Shown: positions 60,470 to 64,000 of the stretch, piece after piece
Numbering within the stretch: the first letter of the stretch is position 1
Layout: each line of letters opens with the position of its first letter
Translations under genes and position numbers: made by a program
The notes under the pieces: generated by a model
Told to the model about the DNA's origin: nothing
The model's database searches: none
Seen by the model: only the letters and a program-made list of their open reading frames with translations
From: Nostocales cyanobacterium HT-58-2
GTDB taxonomy: Bacteria; Cyanobacteriota; Cyanobacteriia; Cyanobacteriales; Nostocaceae
Direction: 5' to 3'
Assembly (NCBI GenBank): GCA_002163975.1
Contig: CP019636.1
Coordinates: 4,351,001 to 4,415,000, forward strand
DNA length: 64,000 bases

Positions 60470-61648
60470 TTATTGAAAGCTAAATTTGTAGGAAATATTT
60501 TTTATTTTTTGTCTTCTGTCACTAATAGATTTCTCTACAATCTCAAGTAGTTTTTGAGGTTCAAATGGCTTAGTTAAATAATGAGTTGTTCCAGCAATTT
60601 GACCTCGGAGTTTATCAGAGAATTTATCTCGTGCTGTAACCATAATTATGGGTAAATCCTTGAATTTTGGAATGCTGCGTACTGTTCGGCAGAATTCTAA
60701 GCCATCAATATCTGGCATGGTGACATCCAACAGTAACAGTGCAATAGGATTGGTATTCATCAAACTGAGAGCTTCTACAGCGTTGCTTGAAAACAGAACC
60801 TGATATCGTTCCCCTAAAGCTCTCTTGATTAAAAGTTGCACCACTGGACTGTCATCAACACTCAATACAACTGGACGTTGCTCTTCCACACGAGAAACGA
60901 CAGGAGTGATAGGTACATCTTGCCCAAAAGTTATCCAGCCTGAAACGACCCACTCCCTATAGGTTCGCCCTAACTCCAGAGGATCTTGGTCTAATTGTTC
61001 GGCGATTTCAAGGAGCGATCGCTCACCATCCACCCACTTGTGTAAATGCTCTTGCGCTAGCTTGTCTTTGACTGTTCGCCAACCAGGTGAAAGTTGGGGA
61101 ATCGCTTCTATGCTGGGAATCACAGGCGCAAGTGCTGTCCATTCCTGTTGACGACCAACAACATCTTGGATAAGCTTGTTCCATTCCAAACCGTGACCGT
61201 CTTTGCCATAACTCAGGTCTATCTGAACTGTGGGGTCTAAATGTAACTTGCCTGGATGGGGCAATGTTTGCTCTAGCACTTGCACAACTTGAGCATGAAT
61301 ACAGCTTTCAATCTCCTCCCATTTGAAGACTCGTATCCGAACGATTTGATCTAAAATTTCTCGGTAGGATGATGGATCTTGTAACTTTTGCGCTGCATAT
61401 CCAACAGCAATGTCAGTCCAGTCGTGTTTTAATTTCACCCCAATCCTTCTGGCTAATTCTTGATTACTCAGTATTTTTAATCCGCCATAAACAACTTCAC
61501 CGTTGTTTAAAACGACAACACGCGACCTTAGCTTTTGCTCTGAATTTACACTTGCATATATGTGAACAAATCCACTAGCATCCATTCTTTGTAACTTCTC
61601 TAGCAAGTCGCTGAGTTGGCCAGCTTGATACTGTAATGATTTCAACAT
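60470..61648 (-). CDS. PatA-like response regulator
   Basis: 392 residues. N-terminal PATAN/DUF4388-type domain (SLQYQAGQLSDLLEKLQRMDASGFVHI), middle helical region, and a C-terminal receiver (VVLSVDDSPVVQLLIKRAL, LLLLDVTMPDIDGLEFC with the phosphorylation Asp, and TARDKFSDKLRGQIAGTTHYLTKP). It is the first gene of this chemotaxis operon, in the position taken by CheY/PixG-type output regulators in cyanobacterial pixGHIJL-like clusters. The output may control pilus motors or, as for PatA itself, heterocyst patterning; the operon context favours motility. Confidence 0.93.
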   Translation of the reverse strand: MLKSLQYQAGQLSDLLEKLQRMDASGFVHIYASVNSEQKLRSRVVVLNNGEVVYGGLKILSNQELARRIGVKLKHDWTDIAVGYAAQKLQDPSSYREILDQIVRIRVFKWEEIESCIHAQVVQVLEQTLPHPGKLHLDPTVQIDLSYGKDGHGLEWNKLIQDVVGRQQEWTALAPVIPSIEAIPQLSPGWRTVKDKLAQEHLHKWVDGERSLLEIAEQLDQDPLELGRTYREWVVSGWITFGQDVPITPVVSRVEEQRPVVLSVDDSPVVQLLIKRALGERYQVLFSSNAVEALSLMNTNPIALLLLDVTMPDIDGLEFCRTVRSIPKFKDLPIIMVTARDKFSDKLRGQIAGTTHYLTKPFEPQKLLEIVEKSISDRRQKIKNISYKFSFQ

Positions 61649-62557
61649 GCTTAAATGAAATGATTCACTGAACAGTTAGAGGTGTACTTAGCGTAAAAAT
61701 CATACTTTGCAAGTACTTATACCCAAAAGATGCCAACAAGCTTTAGAAGTTTGGCGTTTTTGTTTTAGAGAAGAAAATTTCTCCAGTATTCAAAACTTTG
61801 CCTTTGTCACCTACTTTAAGCTTGTTAGTAGGTTGATTAGATTCACCCCTATATATCAAGCTAAAACACAGCCACTTGCTATCTTAAGATTTTGTCAAAT
61901 TTATAAGTCACTTAACTGGCTTGCCCTCACTTGCACGATAAAAGTGTGTTTGAGTGAATGATGCCATCTACACTACAAATCTAGGGCAGTCAGTGTAGGT
62001 ACCACCGCCCTTCAATAAATTGTAGATATGAATGTCAATAAATTTTTACTTGCCAAATACGTGGTAGATACCCTATAACCTCATTTAGCTCCCTGGTAAA
62101 AAGCTAGATACACCCACTCACTGCTCTGCAAAGAGGCTATTGTTACAGTCAGAACTTTTTTACTTTAGTGGCAAAAAGTCATAACTAGGTACAGTAGCGT
62201 ACTGAGGTTTACTTGCATAACCAAAAGTACCAAACAAGAAACCAAAAATCAAGTAGAATCTATAAATACTAAGAAAACTTGAACAAAAGTTTGCAATCTG
62301 TTGTTCCAGCTTTGATAAAAGCTTGGAGATTTAAGGATATGCGGGGTTTTATCATACTTTTTTGTCGCTGCTTTGAGAGTTATTACATCTAAAAGCAATA
62401 AAAACTTAAATGTCATATGTGCATATCATTCAGATTCATGATTTTTATTTCTCTATTTCTTATTGATTGTTTACAGAATTAAAGAAAAAATAGGAGACGT
62501 GAAAAATCTGCGAGAAGTTCCCAAATCCTTTAAAGGTCAAAGAGCGGTATCACAGTC
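61649..62557. other. Intergenic region, no gene recognised
   Basis: About 900 AT-rich bases between the divergent PatA-like gene and the 62558 gene. It must hold promoters for the chemotaxis operon and for the membrane-protein gene. An 84-codon open frame starting at 61707 lacks protein-like features. No strong hairpin or repeat was noticed. Confidence 0.5.
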
Positions 62558-63106
62558 ATGACTTCTTTTAACATAAATTTCTATCTATTTATAGAAAACT
62601 TGGTCTTTTTTATCATCTCCACATTTTTTTGTGTTGTTGTAGGTTGGGCGTGGGGAAACTCGAAACCTTTCAGCCTTCCCAAACCAGTACCAGGGTGGTT
62701 TAAAATTTGGTTTGGTACAGTGCAAGTCGTGGGGGTGATAGTCCCCCTAGTGGTGATGCTTGTGTGGGGTGTGTGGTTAGGTGACCAACGCATCTTAACT
62801 GTATTTATTCCTTATTTTGTCATGCTAGGGTTGCAAATTCTAGCTGAGATTTTAACACTGAGGCAGTTTCACACAGTTGTGTGGGTGATGATTCCCTACT
62901 TATACCTACCTTACCGTTTTTGGCAGCTTTATGAGGGGTGGAAGTTTGTCAGTTCCCAAACCGATTTGGCATGGGTCCAAAATCTATTGCTCGTAGAACT
63001 CGTCTTGTGGATTGGGAACTACGCCTTGGATGTGTCACAGCTGCCCAGGCTTTTGGGTTGGTACGTGAAAGAAAGTTCTCAGATCAGTCGCAGCAGGAGT
63101 CACTGA
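62558..63106 (+). CDS. Hypothetical integral membrane protein
   Basis: 182 residues with about five hydrophobic segments (NLVFFIISTFFCVVVGWAWG, VVGVIVPLVVMLVWGVWLG, VFIPYFVMLGLQILAEIL, MIPYLYLPYRFWQLYEGW and a C-terminal one). Trp-rich and not matched to a family that I recognise. It lies about 110 bases upstream of the ABC exporter on the same strand, so a functional link to it is possible but unproven. Confidence 0.8.
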   Translation: MTSFNINFYLFIENLVFFIISTFFCVVVGWAWGNSKPFSLPKPVPGWFKIWFGTVQVVGVIVPLVVMLVWGVWLGDQRILTVFIPYFVMLGLQILAEILTLRQFHTVVWVMIPYLYLPYRFWQLYEGWKFVSSQTDLAWVQNLLLVELVLWIGNYALDVSQLPRLLGWYVKESSQISRSRSH

Positions 63107-63218
63107 GAAGTCCGCGCTGTATACGTAAGCATCAGCGTCGGGAGTATGTCACTGTTCAGAAACTACAGAAAAGCTGATAGCGTCAGACAAATAAGAGTAT
63201 TTTTGTGGATGTGACAGC

Positions 63219-64000
63219 TTGAAAACGCGCTCTAACTACTGGCAGCTTCTACCATATATCCGACCCCAATGGCAAACCATCGTTAAGGGGTTCATTGGCA
63301 TCTTGGGATATGTCCTGGCAACTTTGGCACTGCTGGCGCTTGTGCGTCAATTCGCGACTGTCTTTGGCGGGGGTGATTTAAAAGCGATCGCCCTACAGCT
63401 TGGCATGATAGCAGCTGTGTTTCTGGCACGAGGCTTTTTTCAGTCCGTGCAAGATATGTACATGGCAAAAGCAGCACTCAGGGTCGCTTTTGGTTTGCGT
63501 AAACAGGTTTACTCCCACCTGCAAAAGCTCAATTTGAGCTATTTTGAAACAGCAAAAGCAGGTGATTTATCTTACCGCCTCACGGAAGATGTCGACCGGA
63601 TTGGGGAAGTCGTACACAAAGTCTTTCACGACTTTATCCCCTGTGTTTTGCAATTGGTGGCAATTCCTGTTTACATGATTTTTTTGAATTGGCAATTGAC
63701 GTTAGCTACGGTTATCGTTGCACCACTGATGGGTCTTTTGATTGGTTGGTTTGGCGAACGGTTACGCCAGTTCTCTTTAAGAAGTCAAAGTCACATCTCA
63801 GATTTGTCAGCAATTCTGACGGAAGTTTTCAGCGGTATCCGCCTCATACAAGCTTTTGCAGCAGAAAACTACGAAATTGCCCGGTTTAGCAAGGAAGCAG
63901 AACGCGCTTTAAAAGCGAAATACTCGACTGAAAGGCTCAAAGCCATTCAGATTCCGATTGTGGGATTCTTAGAAGCAGTCAGTGCTTTGATACTATTATT
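63219..64000 (+). CDS. ABC exporter, N-terminal transmembrane domain (gene runs off the window)
   Basis: The frame opens at a TTG at 63219 (an in-frame stop is at 63192) and continues to the end of the window, 260 codons. It reads YWQLLPYIRPQWQTIVKGF, several membrane helices, then LNLSYFETAKAGDLSYRLTEDVDRIGEV and LTEVFSGIRLIQAFAAENYE, which are typical of MsbA/LmrA-type ABC exporters (the ABC_membrane domain preceding a nucleotide-binding domain). The ATPase half is outside. A TTG start means the exact first residue is uncertain. Confidence 0.88.
   Translation, partial: MKTRSNYWQLLPYIRPQWQTIVKGFIGILGYVLATLALLALVRQFATVFGGGDLKAIALQLGMIAAVFLARGFFQSVQDMYMAKAALRVAFGLRKQVYSHLQKLNLSYFETAKAGDLSYRLTEDVDRIGEVVHKVFHDFIPCVLQLVAIPVYMIFLNWQLTLATVIVAPLMGLLIGWFGERLRQFSLRSQSHISDLSAILTEVFSGIRLIQAFAAENYEIARFSKEAERALKAKYSTERLKAIQIPIVGFLEAVSALILL

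Noticed and set aside
61707..61961. 84-codon frame upstream of the 62558 gene
   Set aside because: No ribosome site, no recognisable domain; located in an AT-rich regulatory gap.

Overview
The window is a 64 kb piece of cyanobacterial chromosome. The taxonomic signals are: many copies of the octamer GCGATCGC (HIP1), a Ycf54-type protein, a fused pntA next to pntB, a PatA-type response regulator, an orthocaspase, a calpain-like protease, and the short palindromic and tandem repeats typical of large-genome filamentous cyanobacteria. A heterocyst-forming Nostocales strain (Scytonema/Tolypothrix-like) is my inference; no marker gene here fixes the genus. Genes lie on both strands in short operons, with many repeat-filled gaps.

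Layout. 1-2.8 kb: end of a manganese catalase, an aldo/keto reductase and a four-repeat OAA-type lectin. 3.4-9.6 kb: ureE-ureF-ureG, an acetamidase/formamidase, a half-size TSUP transporter, a BMP-type lipoprotein and an S41 protease; the first part looks like a urea/amide nitrogen-scavenging neighbourhood. 9.9-16.5 kb (minus strand): an AAA ATPase (DUF815), then a membrane coiled-coil protein with a TerB-C-like end, a BrxD-like ATPase and an Lhr/BrxHI-like helicase. The last three form a compact cassette resembling the accessory half of BREX-type defence, with no methylase or PglZ. 16.5-24.6 kb: TMEM14-like protein, calpain-like protease, QueD-like enzyme abutting tRNA-Ala(UGC), TrhO, an O-methyltransferase, a phosphoribulokinase paralogue, RadC and an MtfA-like peptidase.

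24.9-35.9 kb: pntB and a fused pntA carrying an 8-bp tandem repeat, a degenerate M24 protein, 21-bp tandem repeats, a DUF2808 protein, an AAA ATPase with an adjacent PIN-domain gene broken by one in-frame stop, an AI-2E-family transporter and a Nudix hydrolase, small envelope proteins, and decayed fragments of plastocyanin and an IS630-type transposase. 36-42 kb: folD, crtE, a DUF212 phosphatase-like protein, ycf54, a SnoaL-like protein and pdxJ. 42-50 kb: a membrane orthocaspase fused to a ligand-binding domain, ABC-2 permeases, a drug-exporter-like ABC pair and a MarR regulator. 50-54 kb: a Gly/Asn-rich repeat protein, MITE-like repeats and a DedA protein. 54-61.6 kb (minus strand): a chemotaxis-type operon (PatA-like regulator, double CheW, MCP, hybrid CheA, CheB) without cheR. 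The window ends inside an ABC exporter.

Best candidates for an undescribed system are the TerB-C/BrxD/helicase cassette (9.9-15.0 kb) and the AAA ATPase/PIN pair (30.5-32.3 kb). All functions are assigned by reading sequence against remembered families; no database search was run.
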